Source of the DNA: Didymella arachidicola
Taxonomy: Eukaryota > Ascomycota > Dothideomycetes > Pleosporales > Didymellaceae
Reading direction: 5' to 3'
Assembly: GCA_016630955.3 (NCBI GenBank)
Contig: CM049992.1
Span: 1,178,001-1,242,000, forward strand
DNA length: 64,000 nt
Numbering within the stretch: the stretch's first letter is position 1; each line of letters begins with the position of its first letter. Under the pieces are notes generated by a model, which did no database searches, was not told the origin of the DNA, and worked only from the letters and a program-made list of their open reading frames with translations. Shown here in pieces: positions 33,796 through 45,081 of this stretch. Position numbers and translations under genes: made by a program.

Positions 33796-34850
33796 TCACA
33801 TGCTTTTATCGAGCAGAAGCACGACATCATCAGTCGTTGAATCCATGGCACCTACGTGCCTCGGGGCTTGAGGAGAGCTTGCCGTAAAGCGCTGGGAGTG
33901 TACTTCTCGCCGCCGTCTCGTCTCTTCGTCCGCCTGGCGAGCGTGAGCGGCGGCGGTCGCTGTGGTCGTCGCGGTGGCTGCACTAACCTGCATCAGCATG
34001 GGCGCCGCGAGATACGCGCTGGTGGTGGTACCGAAGCCTTCCCGGGCGCTACCTCCAGATCGACCATCCTGCAGACCGAAGGGATGCGGTTCTGGAAGCT
34101 GCAGACCTTCTTGAGGTCTCGATTGGTCTTTGCGCGAGGGGCGGAGCCCGAGCAAACGAGCATCGCAGACACCTGTAGTGACGCTGCCACAACAGTCTGT
34201 GCTTTGACAGCTGTTGCAGAGGGACGAACTGTGGCGAAGATCTCGAGACTGGTTCTGCTGACGAAGACTCTGCATCTGCCAGTACATCTGGCTGTACTGC
34301 ATCAATCTCCCGCCCGCGTCCTGCCGACGGTTGTGTTTGTCTTGGCCAGAAGCATGGTATTGCTGTACGAAGATGGTCCGCTTATCACGATCGTCTTCGG
34401 TAGCTTTCGGTGTAGCCGTCTTCTCACGACAGCCGAGATCCGTGGCTTCTCGATCGTTAAACTACTCTCGCGATGTGGAGTCTTCTCATCCATGGAACAA
34501 GGCCCTCCTTATCGGTCATCAAGCCTCAGCGACCGCGCTGCCAGGATCTCGATGTCCCCGTACTTCTTCCAGTAGCCACGGAAGAACCAAGGCTCGCAGC
34601 CTCTACGGCCAAGCACTTATGGAGAAGACCTCAAGGCATGCGAAAGGGTGGCATGTTGCTGTACCTAGGCCACTGGCGTAGCCATTGCGGATCAGACGCT
34701 CCGTCATGGACCCAGACCATATCGTTGTCCTGGATGTCCAGCACATGTGTCGAGACACAACAGCTTTCAATACTGTGAAGGTGTCCGGGGCAAGTTTGCC
34801 GCCCTGCAATGTAAATTAGATGGCACTCGAGATACTCAGTCTAGGAATCC
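33796..34850 (-). pseudogene. Candidate decayed gene, several in-frame stops
   Basis: The 3' part, from about 34450 to 33796, is one open minus-strand frame of about 218 codons lacking an ATG. It starts after a TAG with REATDLGCREK and KATEDDRDKRTIFVQQ, becomes Gln-rich (LMQYSQMYWQMQSLRQQNQ) and ends DEETRRRREVHSQRF...LLLDKSM. Upstream, another frame reads VLDIQDNDMVWVHDGASDP and, beyond a TGA, GLLHKCLAVEAASLGSS, and beyond a second TGA, GLMTDKEGLVPWMRRL. The stops would be Arg or Gln codons with one C-to-T change. A spliced gene with unseen introns is an alternative; the + strand also has a 239-codon frame here, which looks poorer. Confidence 0.35.
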
Positions 34851-35265
34851 CCCTTTCCCCTCCTCCGCGTCTCGTCTTCGAGACGTGTATCGAGGTCTCT
34901 GCTATGGAAGCTTTCCTCTTCTCGACTACCGAAGTATGATCCGATTGGCGAGTTCGGTGGAAAATCCGTGGAAACCTCTGAACTGGAGGAAGGACAGACG
35001 TCTTTTCGAAGGAGACATAGAAAAACTGTGGAGCCTTTTGAGGGCAGAGGCCATGGAGAAGACCTCAAGGCATTTTCAGGTTTTTGTCGAAGACTGACGA
35101 TGGAAGAAGGAAGATCTCAGTAGACTGAAGAAGTCTTTATATAGCCCTCCAGAGGGTGCTGAGGCCGACACGTGTGAGGGTTTCAAGCGGACCATGTTCG
35201 ACGCGTACAGTTTTCGAAATCGTACGTTTTCGAAACATGCTCGAGAAGAGTCGTGGTCGACTTCC

Positions 35266-35790
35266 TCAAATGAGGTACAAGGGGTGCTTCCTGCACGTGT
35301 TTGTCAGTCATGTGTTGGCTACGGTGTGACACGATGGTGGGGCAGCTTACCTGATATGGTACATGGCGGCGACGACGTAGCCGCACTGTGGGTGGTGAGG
35401 GCCTTCAGAGCTCCTGGAAGAAGTTGAATCACCATCAAGTGATGTTCGCCTCCATAGACACTGGCATGGTGAAGGTATCGTCAGAGGTGGCACTTCTTCA
35501 TCGCTGTGAGCGGCAAACTGGAGACTGCAAGTCAGCAAACTGAAAATCTGGAACCTGGCAAAGAGGAACAGCATCAGGAGAGTCGATGGAGAGATCGAAA
35601 CTCTAACCAACACTGTACCAGCTCTGCAATCGCTGCAAGCGGGGGTCATGATGTTGCCGAACTGCGCGCTTGACCGCGCGAGCTTGACCGAAGCACGATC
35701 AAGGAGAAGCAAAGGGCTGTCGAAGCTTACCTGAGATATCATGAAAGCTTCTTCGAGCTTTCCTGCATATTGTACGGAATCCAAGGGCAT
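35266..35790 (-). CDS. Candidate small spliced gene, model uncertain
   Basis: Two strong donors occur on the minus strand (CAG|GTAAGC at 35731/35730 and CAG|GTAAGC at 35351/35350). One model starts at ATG 35790: exons 35790-35731, 35517-35351 and 35290-35266, giving 83 aa (MPLDSVQYAGKLEEAFMISQ at its start). A second model uses the same 60-nt intron (35350-35291) in another frame, from ATG 35435 to a stop at 35076, giving 99 aa. I cannot decide between them. A further donor GTAAGT near 35950 hints at an upstream exon. No family recognised. Confidence 0.3.
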
Positions 35791-36019
35791 CACCGTACCA
35801 GCAGCAGCTCTGGGCGTGGTGTTGAAAGCCGGCAAGCTGGAGCTACCCCGCCTGCTGATGGTCAGACTCAAGTTGGCAACGTCCAAGATGATGACTACCT
35901 ACTCGGTGTTATCAAGGAGAGACGATGGAATCAATTCCAGCGGACTTACTCGTGGCGGAGAGGGTCGGTGGTGGTGAGGTGGTCTGGCGTGGGAGCTGGT
36001 AAAGGTGGTGGAGTTTGAC

Positions 36020-39000
36020 GCGCCTCACACGCACCTCCGCCCCAGCCGAGCACAGGCACCCTGCCAACTCAGCGGTGGAGTGATGCCAGAGCTCCCAATG
36101 CAGGGGCTGTAGATGCTGGGCAATGTCCGCGATCTCAGGTCTACGAAGCTGCAGTCAGAGTTGCAGATCTAGCAAAGATGCAGCAAACTGCAAAGCAGGA
36201 GAGCATGCAAGGCGTCACGACCACGGACAGGGTGTGGCAGATCGAGACAGCCCCTTCACAAGGCGTCGATGACAGCGGCTGGCCCGTCGAATGCACTCAC
36301 TGTACTTTCGTCCGTCGAACAGGCGCAAAGGCTTGCAGCCAACAGCAACGCGGGGAGTGCATACCAGCGATTATCTGGACACCTTGGCGGTATTTTGTGA
36401 CGGCGGAGCGCCGTATCGTGAGCCCCAGGTCTCCGCTGGTCGTGCAAGCCCCATTGTGAGGCATTGGGAGACGACGAGATGTCGACTTAACGAGCCAGCT
36501 GAGCAGGTATGACCGTGATGCTGGAAACATTGCGCAACTACTCGCCTACATGAGCGCGTTCGGACGCTCTAAGTACCGAAGGTAAGGGTGCTACATGCGC
36601 CTGAGGGCTCTTGGTCTTCCCGGTCATACAGCTGATGCCAAAACCATGAGTCGTACATGCTCAGCATGGCTCACAACGATCCTCTAAGTCACTTTGACAA
36701 AGTACTAACCCTTCAGTGACCATATGCAGCTCTCGCACGCGCCTCTACACATACCCAGCAGACCGTTAAAGGAGGAGTGCTCCTTCTCTGCTCGATTTGC
36801 AGGGACCACTTCTGTCTTGACATGTCACAAACGTGCCTCGTTCCTTCCCATGCATTGTGATCAGCATTGAGGGCCTTCTCTACATTCATCGTCCATTTTC
36901 TGCGATTCCAGGTGGCCTCCTTCATCCCTGCCAATATTGTCTTGAGCATCAGTTTCTCTCTGTCGCCTTTCTGCTCATTCGCTTCATCTTGTACATCTTG
37001 TACATCTTTCTAGTTGCCAATGGCTTACTGCGCTGTCCTGCACCTCTTTCCTCGATTTCCATCAGCACCTTCCTACTGTCATCCGCACTTTATAACCCCT
37101 TCCTCTCCTCCCGCATGCGTCCGTTGCTTCCTTTCCCAAGAATCCGCTTTCCAGCGTCTTTTGACACCTCCCTAAACTTCACACACTCGTATAAGAATGC
37201 TGTCGGCCCACAGCCACCTCAGCATGACAGAAAAGTGTTCAGATCCACGCCAAGTCCTGTACGGATCCCCAGTACTCAGGGGTATCTGCCGAAGCAACGC
37301 ACTTTCCTATCCCTGCGCGGGCCCCAGGAGCGATGTTTTTGTTAGGCAGGGACTTATCCACGTCGGATCCGCACCGTGTATGTCAATGCTGTTGTGATGC
37401 GTTGGGTGGCGAAGCGAGAGTATGTGGATTGCGGGCGGTTCGATCGAGGTCTCGAGAGCGTGTTCGCGGTTGGGGAGGTATGCGGAGCAATGCTCAGCTA
37501 AGAGCAGGGTAGTCTCCGAAGGACTCGTGGTAGGTACCTGTTCGTTGTTTTAGTCTGTTCTCGGCGTTCATCCTGCATGACATTCATACCTTGCCGATGC
37601 CATCTTCCCAGCGACTAGAGGGATACTTTCTCTCCAAAAGTACCTTGCTGCTTCCCGTTTCTCAAAACGCGACTCTGTGGTTTGACCCTGATCGTCGCAC
37701 GGAGACTACGTGACGCGCGCGGTCAGTGTCAGACTTCGAGGTTGGTAAGACCAGACCAGACCACAATGGGCATGAGACCATGGCATCTTTTCTGAGCTGT
37801 TGGTATAGCCGTTGGAGGTCCTGCTCATGCGTCTCGTCCTCCCTTGCCTCTCCTTTGATATGCCAGCCCAGTCCCTACGCTCAAGGCCCGTACCTTCTTT
37901 CTCAAGGCATTCTCGCTTATCTATCCTCTGCTCGTGAGACTGCTGAGACTCTTTCGTGAGAGCTTTAATGGTAGTTCCCCCACCGTCTCGACCTCTGTTC
38001 GGTGTTGTGAGATACATTGCGCTGTGTCCCAGCCGTAGTGTGTCCTGCACCCAAGAGATTGGTTATCCCGCAAGGTGCATGCCGAGCATCACACCTTCAG
38101 AAATCCTTTCTGCTTTGTCTTTTATGACATACTGAAGCATGTTTGCTCTTCTCGAGCTTTGTGGCTGACGCTATCCCAATTGCGCACTCTCTGCTTGCTG
38201 GGAACAATGACGCTGGGCCGCCACCACAACGTTGCTTGGGGCGAGGTACCTGGCAATGATTCTTGATGAGTCGAATCGAACGATGCCAGTCTTCTTTGGC
38301 TTATTGTTACTTCTGTCAAAGGCTGAGTGATGAGCGCGGTAAGTACGCAGGTCTGGGAGTTCGGCGCTGGGAAGCTCGTTCGCTCTCGAAGGGGAGATCA
38401 AGGTTGTATCGTCATCTGCTTACAGATCCTTAAGTTGAGGTATGTGTTTTGGTTCGCTCGATGCTTCTTTGATTTCGTCGTGACGGTAGAGGAAGGTGGC
38501 TCGCTGGAGGGCACATGTCCGTGTCGTTGTATTCAGCAATAGCTTTTGCAGGGACTACCGTGGCCAAGGATGTGAACACGGTAGTTCATGGAAAGATGTC
38601 TTTAGGCTCTGTAAGTAATTCTCGTAGACTCCGACCTCATGCAGACCTGCACACGATCGCAAGAGCGTGCAAGGGTCAGCCAGGTGTTGTCTTGGCGTCA
38701 TCAGAACAGTCGTCCTGACCTGTTACTTCACAACACCAAGCTACGAGCAAGTTGAAACAGGCGACCTCTTCCTCCAGTGCTCACAAAAGACAGATTATGA
38801 TTTCACATAGCACGGGAGTACTGATGGAATCCGTCGCGGGCGTGAATTCAAGTGGGGTATAGGCATGAACACATACTCTGACTATCGTCGTGAAAAGCTG
38901 CCGAATGCCTGACAGGTATCACATGGTATAATAAAGAAGATTGGCAAGTATATGTATCATTACATGAAAAAGTCATCGTCGTTTCGGTGCATGCACGTTC

Positions 39001-39169
39001 GCATCTCATCCGTCATGCTTCTTCTCCGCATCGTTTTCGGTACCATGTTCTGCCTCACTCTCTACCTCTCCTTCATCCTCGCCCTCAGCCTTCTCCTGCA
39101 TGCCATACTTTGCAATCAATTTGGAATCACCTCCTTCGGATGTTCTCGAGAGAACTTCTCAGCAAGTTC
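36020..39169. other. Gene-poor stretch
   Basis: 3.1 kb with no well-supported gene. 37197-37397 (+) is a 66-codon ORF with five cysteines preceded by a CT-rich, TATA-containing leader (CTTTATAACC near 37088), and 38515-38718 (+) is a 67-codon ORF containing a GTAAGT; both are weak candidates. The rest shows nothing I can support. Confidence 0.4.
37197..37397 (+). CDS. Weak candidate small ORF, 66 aa
   Basis: ATG follows a pyrimidine-rich stretch with a TATAA element about 110 bp upstream, resembling a fungal core promoter and leader. The 66-aa product begins MLSAHSHLSMTEKC and has no signal peptide or known motif. Only context supports it. Confidence 0.2.
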   Translation: MLSAHSHLSMTEKCSDPRQVLYGSPVLRGICRSNALSYPCAGPRSDVFVRQGLIHVGSAPCMSMLL

Positions 39170-39942
39170 TCAGCCCTCCTTGTCGTCGTCCTCGACCCAC
39201 CACCACGGATTGAATTTCTGGTCAGTCTCGTGATCGCTGTCCTTGTTTTTGTTTTTGTATCCGAGATTGATGCCTCTTGCGGCAAGCCTGGCTTTGATAT
39301 GCTCTTGTTCGGCGATGTCGTCTTCTTCCTCACTCTCTTCAGTGCCCAGCGGGATGTAGTCGACGAAGCAGGCCATGGAGGAGTATTTGAGCTTGCACTG
39401 CTTCCACCAGATTCCATGCTGAGCCTTTTCAAGAAGACTGATACCTGTTAGCATATGGAATTCGAATTTCCACCATTCTTGACAGTGATCGAAAATCCTT
39501 CACTTACGCGAGAGCACCTTCGAGTCTCTCCTTCGCAGCACCGAAGACGGGAGCAAGAGTTCTGATCTCATCGTCCAGCTTCTTGTGAGCGCTGTCATGA
39601 TCGAGAGCCCATGTTGCCTCCAGCGTATCCCAGTCGACCTTGCGGAAGTTGTCTGCGCCGGAGAGCCTCTCGATACTGGCCAGAGTAGCTTGCGCTTGAC
39701 TGAGCTGCGCTTTGTCAGTAGAAGCCACTCCAGCATCAGAGGAGCAAACATACATCCTGTGACAGGTTGTGAAGCTCTTCAGCAGACTTTATCGCCTGTT
39801 GCAAGGCCGCGGTGTGGATGATTGTGGGGGCGTCGGGCTCGACGGAGGCAGCTGGAGCTGCAGAGATGGTCGACTTTGCGGTTTTGAAAGACTCTGTGGA
39901 GTTTGCGGTTCGAAGAGACGCTGCAGAGGTAGTCGAAGCCAT
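39170..39942 (-). CDS. Orphan helical protein, 217 aa
   Basis: Three exons, 39942-39754, 39704-39508 and 39437-39170; introns of 49 nt (GTATGT...CAG) and 70 nt (GTAAGT...CAG) join in phase 0 and phase 2 without stops. The N-terminus is Ser/Ala/Thr-rich; residues about 45-150 are strongly helical with heptad-like Leu/Ala spacing (LQQAIKSAEELHNLSQ, DDEIRTLAPVFGAAKERLEGA); then comes WWKQCKLKYSS, an acidic run EESEEEDDIAE, and a Trp-rich end NPWWWVEDDD. No signal peptide or membrane segment. Not recognised as any family. It is one of several short minus-strand genes here. Confidence 0.7.
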
Positions 39943-40201
39943 TCTTAGAATTGTTGGCCGTGCGATAATGGAGCTGAGAATGAAAAGGTTTCGAACTGCT
40001 ATTGAAGTGCACGTGGAGGGAATGGAGCAAAGGGACTCTATTACAAGATCCACTTTGGCGTGTGTTACCCCACTATTCTCTCTTCATACTGCGAGCTTCA
40101 CTGGTAGTTCAAAATTGCAGTGATAAATTGCATTGTGAGATTGAATGGGTACCATAGTCATGTCATTTTCGTACAACTAGTAATACAAAAGTGTCCCTTG
40201 A

Positions 40202-40637
40202 TCATTTCTCCGGGTCTTCCCAGTCTACTTCTTGCACTGCAGTCTCAAACTCCGTGTCAGCAGCTGGAATCCACATCCACAGCCTCACCAGCCTGAAGCC
40301 GGGTGCTTCGCGGCTACAAGCTGTTAGCATATGCAGATAGGCGCTTCTCGGTACACTTTGAATACTGCAGGGATGGTCTACATACGCTGCTGCAATCTCG
40401 TACTCGACCATGAGGTCTTGGACCGCGGTCCAGCATAATGCGTAATCGATGTAGAGGAAGGGCGGAAGGTCATCGATGTAGCCGGTGCTTGTTTCCATGG
40501 CTTCTTGTAGCTTGTGGTGAGCGACCTTGGCCTGGAAGTAGGTGAGACTTTGTTCGTAGCTAACACTTCGCCATACTTACCCTGCTGCGCAGGACTACGA
40601 CCAGAGGCTCGATCGACATGGTGCTTCTTGCAGTCAT
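40202..40637 (-). CDS. Orphan small protein, 104 aa
   Basis: Three exons, 40637-40581, 40531-40386 and 40313-40202, with introns of 49 and 72 nt in phases 0 and 2, the same phases as in the neighbouring 39.2 kb gene. The product has a hydrophobic-aromatic middle (PPFLYIDYALCWTAVQDL) and a second aromatic stretch (FRLVRLWMWIP), then an acidic C-terminus (VDWEDPEK). It could be a soluble helical protein; no signal peptide. The ATG at 40637 was chosen because it opens exon 1; a second in-frame ATG lies six codons downstream. Family not recognised. Confidence 0.6.
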
Positions 40638-40937
40638 TGTGAAGGTGTTCGAAGCAGGTACTAGATTCGCAAGCAAATACTGTGATGGAGACAGATCTTT
40701 TGTACGTACGAGACGGTGATGGGTTTTGGAAGGAGAAAGCTACAACGCTCCGAGAGGGAAAAGACGAGGCAGCCGCGCAGCCCCCACCGAAGCTCACGCT
40801 CACCTCGAGTCACACTAACGAGAAACTTGAGCATGATGTTCACGCGAAAGAATTTGGATTGGATTGGCCTTCACAATGAGTTGCTATTGTTACAAGCTAC
40901 AAATACAGAACAGCTCGGGAAACCATGGGGTTAACGG

Positions 40938-41297
40938 CTAATCCCCTGCAGCCACTGGTCCACGCGGACACGGAGGTTGTGGTTGTGGCGGGTATGACTG
41001 TCTAAAATCAGTAATGAAGACCTTTGTATGGTGACGCTGGACGAAACGGAGGCGCCAGATGTGTTCTTGGATGAGCAGGAAGACGGCGAGACGGCAGGGC
41101 TCGAGGGCCTCCAAAGTCGGTTGGGCCACGCCCAGCAGCGGGAAGGCGTCACGGCGAAGCGGGCAAATTCAACATCGTCGTCCATAGTTACAGCGGTATG
41201 GACTTACTGCGATGGTCTCGAAGAGAAGATCGTAGACCACTTCGTGGTCAGCGAGCTGCGCGAAACGGTTGGCGGGATAGGAGTTGGAGGTACTCAT
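40938..41297 (-). CDS. Orphan small protein, 86 aa
   Basis: Exon 1, 41297-41208, encodes 30 residues (YPANRFAQLADHEVVYDLLF); a GTAAGT donor follows. A 99-nt intron ending TTTGGAG joins in phase 0 to exon 2, 41108-40938 (ALEPCRLAVFLLIQEHIWRL, then a Pro-rich tail). A likely 5'-leader intron (GTACGT...CAG, about 51-60 nt) lies just upstream of the ATG. The product is a short amphipathic helical protein ending in PPQPQPPCP. No family recognised. The acceptor is not pyrimidine-rich, so the exon 2 start is the weakest point. Confidence 0.5.
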
Positions 41298-41581
41298 GAT
41301 GACTGTCTAAGCTGTTATATGGGTTAGCAATCTTCTTGATACATAGCCAGGCGTGAACGTACGGTGAGGTTGTTGTGTTGTTGTTTTGACGCGAGCCAAA
41401 ACACTCACCACACGCGTTGCTGCACTGACCTACGCCGCCGCCGTCACTGGCCATCCGGAACGCAAATTTGATTGAACATCATACTTTGATTCACTATAAC
41501 ACTGTGAGATTACAGGCCTGCGATAGAACTTGACTTCAACAAGCCGTCTCAGTATGGCGTGCAAGCGTACTGCCCCTCTCG

Positions 41582-41723
41582 AGGCAGTGGGAAATTCTTC
41601 CTCAAATGCATGACAAGTCAAGCAGCTCAATGAAAAAGGTTGCGACAGCTAAAGGCAATGGGAAGCTCTTCCTCAAGTGCATGACAAGTCAAGCAGCTCA
41701 ATGAAAAGGTTGCGACAGCTGGA
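41582..41723. repeat. Tandem duplication of a 71-bp unit
   Basis: Two copies (41582-41652, 41653-41723) share GGGAARYTCTTCCTCAA, TGCATGACAAGTCAAGCAGC and GGTTGCGACAGCT with about five differences. A partial third start (GGAGGCAGTG) follows. The repeat is in non-coding DNA. Confidence 0.9.
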
Positions 41724-41724
41724 G

Positions 41725-42847
41725 GCAGTGTAATACCAGCGTCACTTTGCTGTTGAGTAAAACCCAACAGCCCTGTGAGACAAAAATTGTTGAAGGAGGG
41801 AAGGAAGTGTTTTACCACCTCCAAGCTCTACACGGGTAAGGTGTTGAAGCTTCCCAGGGGATGATGAAGGAAAGTCAGGTCGAAGGCGGGGGGAGGGAGA
41901 TTTATATACCTGCTGCCAAGGGCTCTTACTAAGCAGTCAAGGCCGAGGAGAAGGGTCCGATGATGTACCGGCCTTTTCGTCCGTGCTTTTCACCACGGGG
42001 ACGAGCTCATCTTGCGCAAGGTCGTATGTCGTCATTGGCGTAATCAGCTTCTTGTCACGCAAGTCTGAGCAAGATCGCATAGGTTGACTACCTGGGTACC
42101 ATCTCGATGGAACCTGAGGGGCATGTCACAATCGAATCTCCATACTGGTGACGAGACGTGTTTCCTGAGCGCGTCGAACTACCGGCAACAAGTCCTACTG
42201 CTTCTATCACCGAAACATCTGTCTGTTCATTTCTGGATTACCACTTGATGTGCCGAAAACTCTTCAACATCTTCATGATCCCATGGTTATCTTGAGCTTG
42301 CTGGAAAGAGGCTCTTTAGCATCAGTACTTCTCACCTGCGCTTCTGGTTCATTTGGTGACACCTTAACTCTACATTAGCTGAAGACATATAGGAACGCAA
42401 GTACAGTGCCTTCCAAGGTTTGTTGCGCGGAGTTTGCTTGTGCAGAAGGAGGACGGATGTGACTTTTGACACATTCCATCATCAGTTCCGGGTACTAAAT
42501 GATGTCGAAGAACATATTGGCATTCATACAGCATTTTCCTGTCTCAAATCTAGCAGAAAACCTTGTCCTTTGTCGTCTTGAGACCTCCGGCCATGCACAC
42601 CTGCAGCTTGTCCAATTGGCAGAGCATGCAACATACACCCCCTCCAGTATCCTTTCCCACAGGCTTCCCTCTTCACAATTATCTTCTAGGATATGAAAGT
42701 ACCGTCGTCATTATTGTGCCTGCCAAGTGTATTTTGTGGTCTCGCGGTCGCCGCCTCGACAACGGCCAGGCGCGTGACTGCTTGCTCCATCTTGCAGCGC
42801 ACGCAAAAGCCATCCGAGCCTTTCCTGTGCTTTTAATTCCTCACTGC
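41725..42847. other. Intergenic region
   Basis: About 1.1 kb beyond the tandem duplication with no supportable gene on either strand. Confidence 0.45.
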
Positions 42848-43293
42848 TCATTTCTGAGTTGTCCTGACCTTGTGTTCCTTTGTGTGCTTCGCGGCATCGA
42901 TCGTGGGAGAGGAGCGCGGCAGCTTTTTCGTTGGAGCAATGTACGAGCGCGTCCGCAAAACTTTGTCTACGGCGTCGAGAATGATCTCGCGGTAGTTGAT
43001 TAGAGGACTGAGAGTCGTATAGATTCGAAGGTCCGGCATGACCTTGGAGTAGGCATTGTTCTGGCAGCAAGATGATCAGAAGGAGCAACCGAGTGCGCTG
43101 AGCCTCACGTACCATGCGCTTGATTTTGCGGAAGTAGAAAGAGGGACTCAGCTGCGACCAGCTGAGAGCTGTTTTCGAGGAACACAGACATGTATTGAGA
43201 ATATAGGGAACCGCAAAAAGTGATTGTGGATTCAAGGTGAAGATCTGAGAAATCTGGTGGCTCAGCGCTATACGGTAGGGGTTCGTCGCGCAT
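42848..43293 (-). CDS. Candidate two-exon small gene, frame uncertain
   Basis: A clear 70-nt or so intron (GTACGTGAG ... CTCCAAG) starts after CGCATG near 43110 and ends before GTCATGCCGG near 43041. One frame across it reads SPSFYFRKIKRM joined to VMPDLRIYTTLSPLINYREI and ends at 42848. The other frame starts at an ATG at 43293 (MRDEPLPYSAEPPDFSDLHL) and after the intron runs to 42711. The first frame has the more natural hydrophobic pattern but no nearby ATG; the second has a start. The first frame has a faint look of a Ras-GEF catalytic-domain fragment, which I cannot establish. Confidence 0.4.
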
Positions 43294-43710
43294 CTACACA
43301 ACGGCGGAAGAGTCACGCACGCCGCCCAAATTCTCCTATAGCTTGATTCTTCACATTGAATAGCGACTGATGCTCATCTTTGAAAGGAAACTGACCATAG
43401 TATCCCGCTCTATGATCCTTGCAGGAAGGCCATGCGCAAACCCGGCTCTACTTTCTTGAAGCGAACATGCGATATTCAATCATTCGTAGCTTGAGCTGAT
43501 ATGGTCTCATTTGATATTGAATTCGAAGCCAATCACAAGCTTCCCGCAGGGTAATTCGCGCCCAGCATGGTTGAGCCTGCCGTCACCTTCGCTGTTGCGG
43601 CGACCAAGTCACCTGGCTCGTGCTTCAACGGCCTTGTTTGTCGCGACCTTTGCCCCTCTCACACTTTCTCCCACTCAAATTTCTTTCAGAACAGACCAAC
43701 AACAATCAAG

Positions 43711-43983
43711 ATGTGCTTCAAGATTGTCTGCAAATTCCTTTTCAATTGTGTGCCAGTCAAGCACACAGCAACCCCTCCCAACTCCACTTTCTACATGCAT
43801 CCAAACGTGCAACTTGGGCCCACAAGCTTGCCAAATGGTGCTCAAGATCAACAGGATCCTCAAAGTAAGCTGCAGCCTTGCCGGGTGATGCGGATAATCA
43901 TTTCAAGACTGATCACTGACCTTGTCGCGGCAGCCGTTGTAGTCACCGAAGCGCCGCAAGTCGCCTTCAACACACCCGCCTAA
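43711..43983 (+). CDS. Orphan small Cys-containing protein, 67 aa
   Basis: Two exons, 43711-43864 and 43934-43983. The 69-nt intron has a GTAAGC donor, a CACTGAC branch site and a GCGGCAG acceptor, and joins in phase 1 (DPQ to TVVVTEAPQ). The product begins MCFKIVCKFLFNC, with three Cys in the first 13 residues, followed by a Thr/Pro/Asn-rich body. It is not a classical signal peptide because the Lys residues interrupt the hydrophobic run; a palmitoylated or membrane-associated N-terminus is possible. It is the only + strand gene among the minus-strand orphans at 39-45 kb. No family recognised. Confidence 0.6.
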   Translation: MCFKIVCKFLFNCVPVKHTATPPNSTFYMHPNVQLGPTSLPNGAQDQQDPQSKLQPCRVMRIIISRLITDLVAAAVVVTEAPQVAFNTPA

Positions 43984-44629
43984 GCACCCACTCGCGGTCA
44001 AGGACTGGCAACTGCAACCATACCACGTCAAGTAAGTCGCCATCCCCTCTACTATCGCTCAACATGATGAACACATTCAGATACCACAAATGACAGAATC
44101 GACCCGCGCTTTCCTCTGGGGGTCCGGGCTCGTTTCAAATGGTTTACCAACTTACTCTGATCAATTCCGCTTTCTTTCATTGTTTCCAAACATTATTGTT
44201 GGACGTTAGCTGAAAACGCATATCTTAGCTTCAAATCCCACGACCTCCCGCTCTCGCCGAGCTCGCTATTCACCAGTACATTTGGAAGACCTGGAGCCAC
44301 TCTGGAGCCTCTTTGGTATACAACAAAGGAGCTGAGAGTGGTGGAAGCAAATACAATAATACAATGTATACCTTTTCATGAAACTTCTCGATCATCTTAC
44401 TGTTGTGATCGTAGCGCAATTACTGTTGGCACAATGTATCTCTTCGCACTACAGCTCTCAAGCACTGTCATGAAGCACTTCGGTGACACATAGCACATCA
44501 AAAAAAAGCAACCAGAAACCTCAGAGAGAAGTCAATGCATTACAATACTATACAAAACCGAGCACCAGGCACCACAATGACTCCAAAACACCACACCCTT
44601 CCTATTCGCATTTTCCAGCGGCCTCGGAG

Positions 44630-45081
44630 CTACTCCCACCTCACCTCCAGCCTCTCCCATTCAACCACCGGCGTCTGCGCATCCCACGCCACCTCCCCGC
44701 GAGCCACCTTCTTCTCGTGCCTACAGCTGTCAGTCACATTCAGATCCACAGTATACAGATCACTTACTCAACACTGGCCACCCACACAGTCTCGAGCCAC
44801 CGCTCGAGCTTCTCGTCCGCCTCAACTAGGTCTTCCACGCGCAGGATCTTCTCACCCAGCACGTTGAGCCTGGTCAGCTCCGCCACGCTCCTCTTGCTGA
44901 CTGGGCGCAGGCACAGCAGGTTCTCCTCTAGCTGCAGACCACGCAGCACCTGCGCGTTGAGGGTGAGGCGCAGTTTTGCGCTGCGCTGCAGCAGCTGGAT
45001 GCGGGATTGGTCGATGGTGAGGTGGACCTCGGCGGGGACGGGGAGGGAGAGGGAGGGGGTCTGGCTGGTGGTGTCGTTCAT
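44630..45081 (-). CDS. Orphan helical protein, 134 aa
   Basis: Exon 1, 45081-44768, then a 47-nt intron (GTAAGT...CTGTAG) and exon 2, 44720-44630, joining in phase 2. A CAG six bases before the used AG would add two residues, so the acceptor is a tandem one. The protein is hydrophilic and helical: VHLTIDQSRIQLLQRSAKLR, then LRGLQLEENLLCL, VLGEKILRVEDLVEADEKL and a Glu/Arg/Trp-rich C-terminus (VVEWERLEVRWE). No signal peptide. It is transcribed away from the small + strand gene at 45.8 kb, the two sharing a 0.7-kb spacer with a CAC tract. No family recognised. Confidence 0.65.

Noticed and set aside
36833..37345. 170-codon + strand ORF with hydrophobic stretch
   Set aside because: Sequence is pyrimidine-rich in the manner of a promoter/leader; the apparent membrane segments come from CTT/TTC runs and no splice sites or motif support it.
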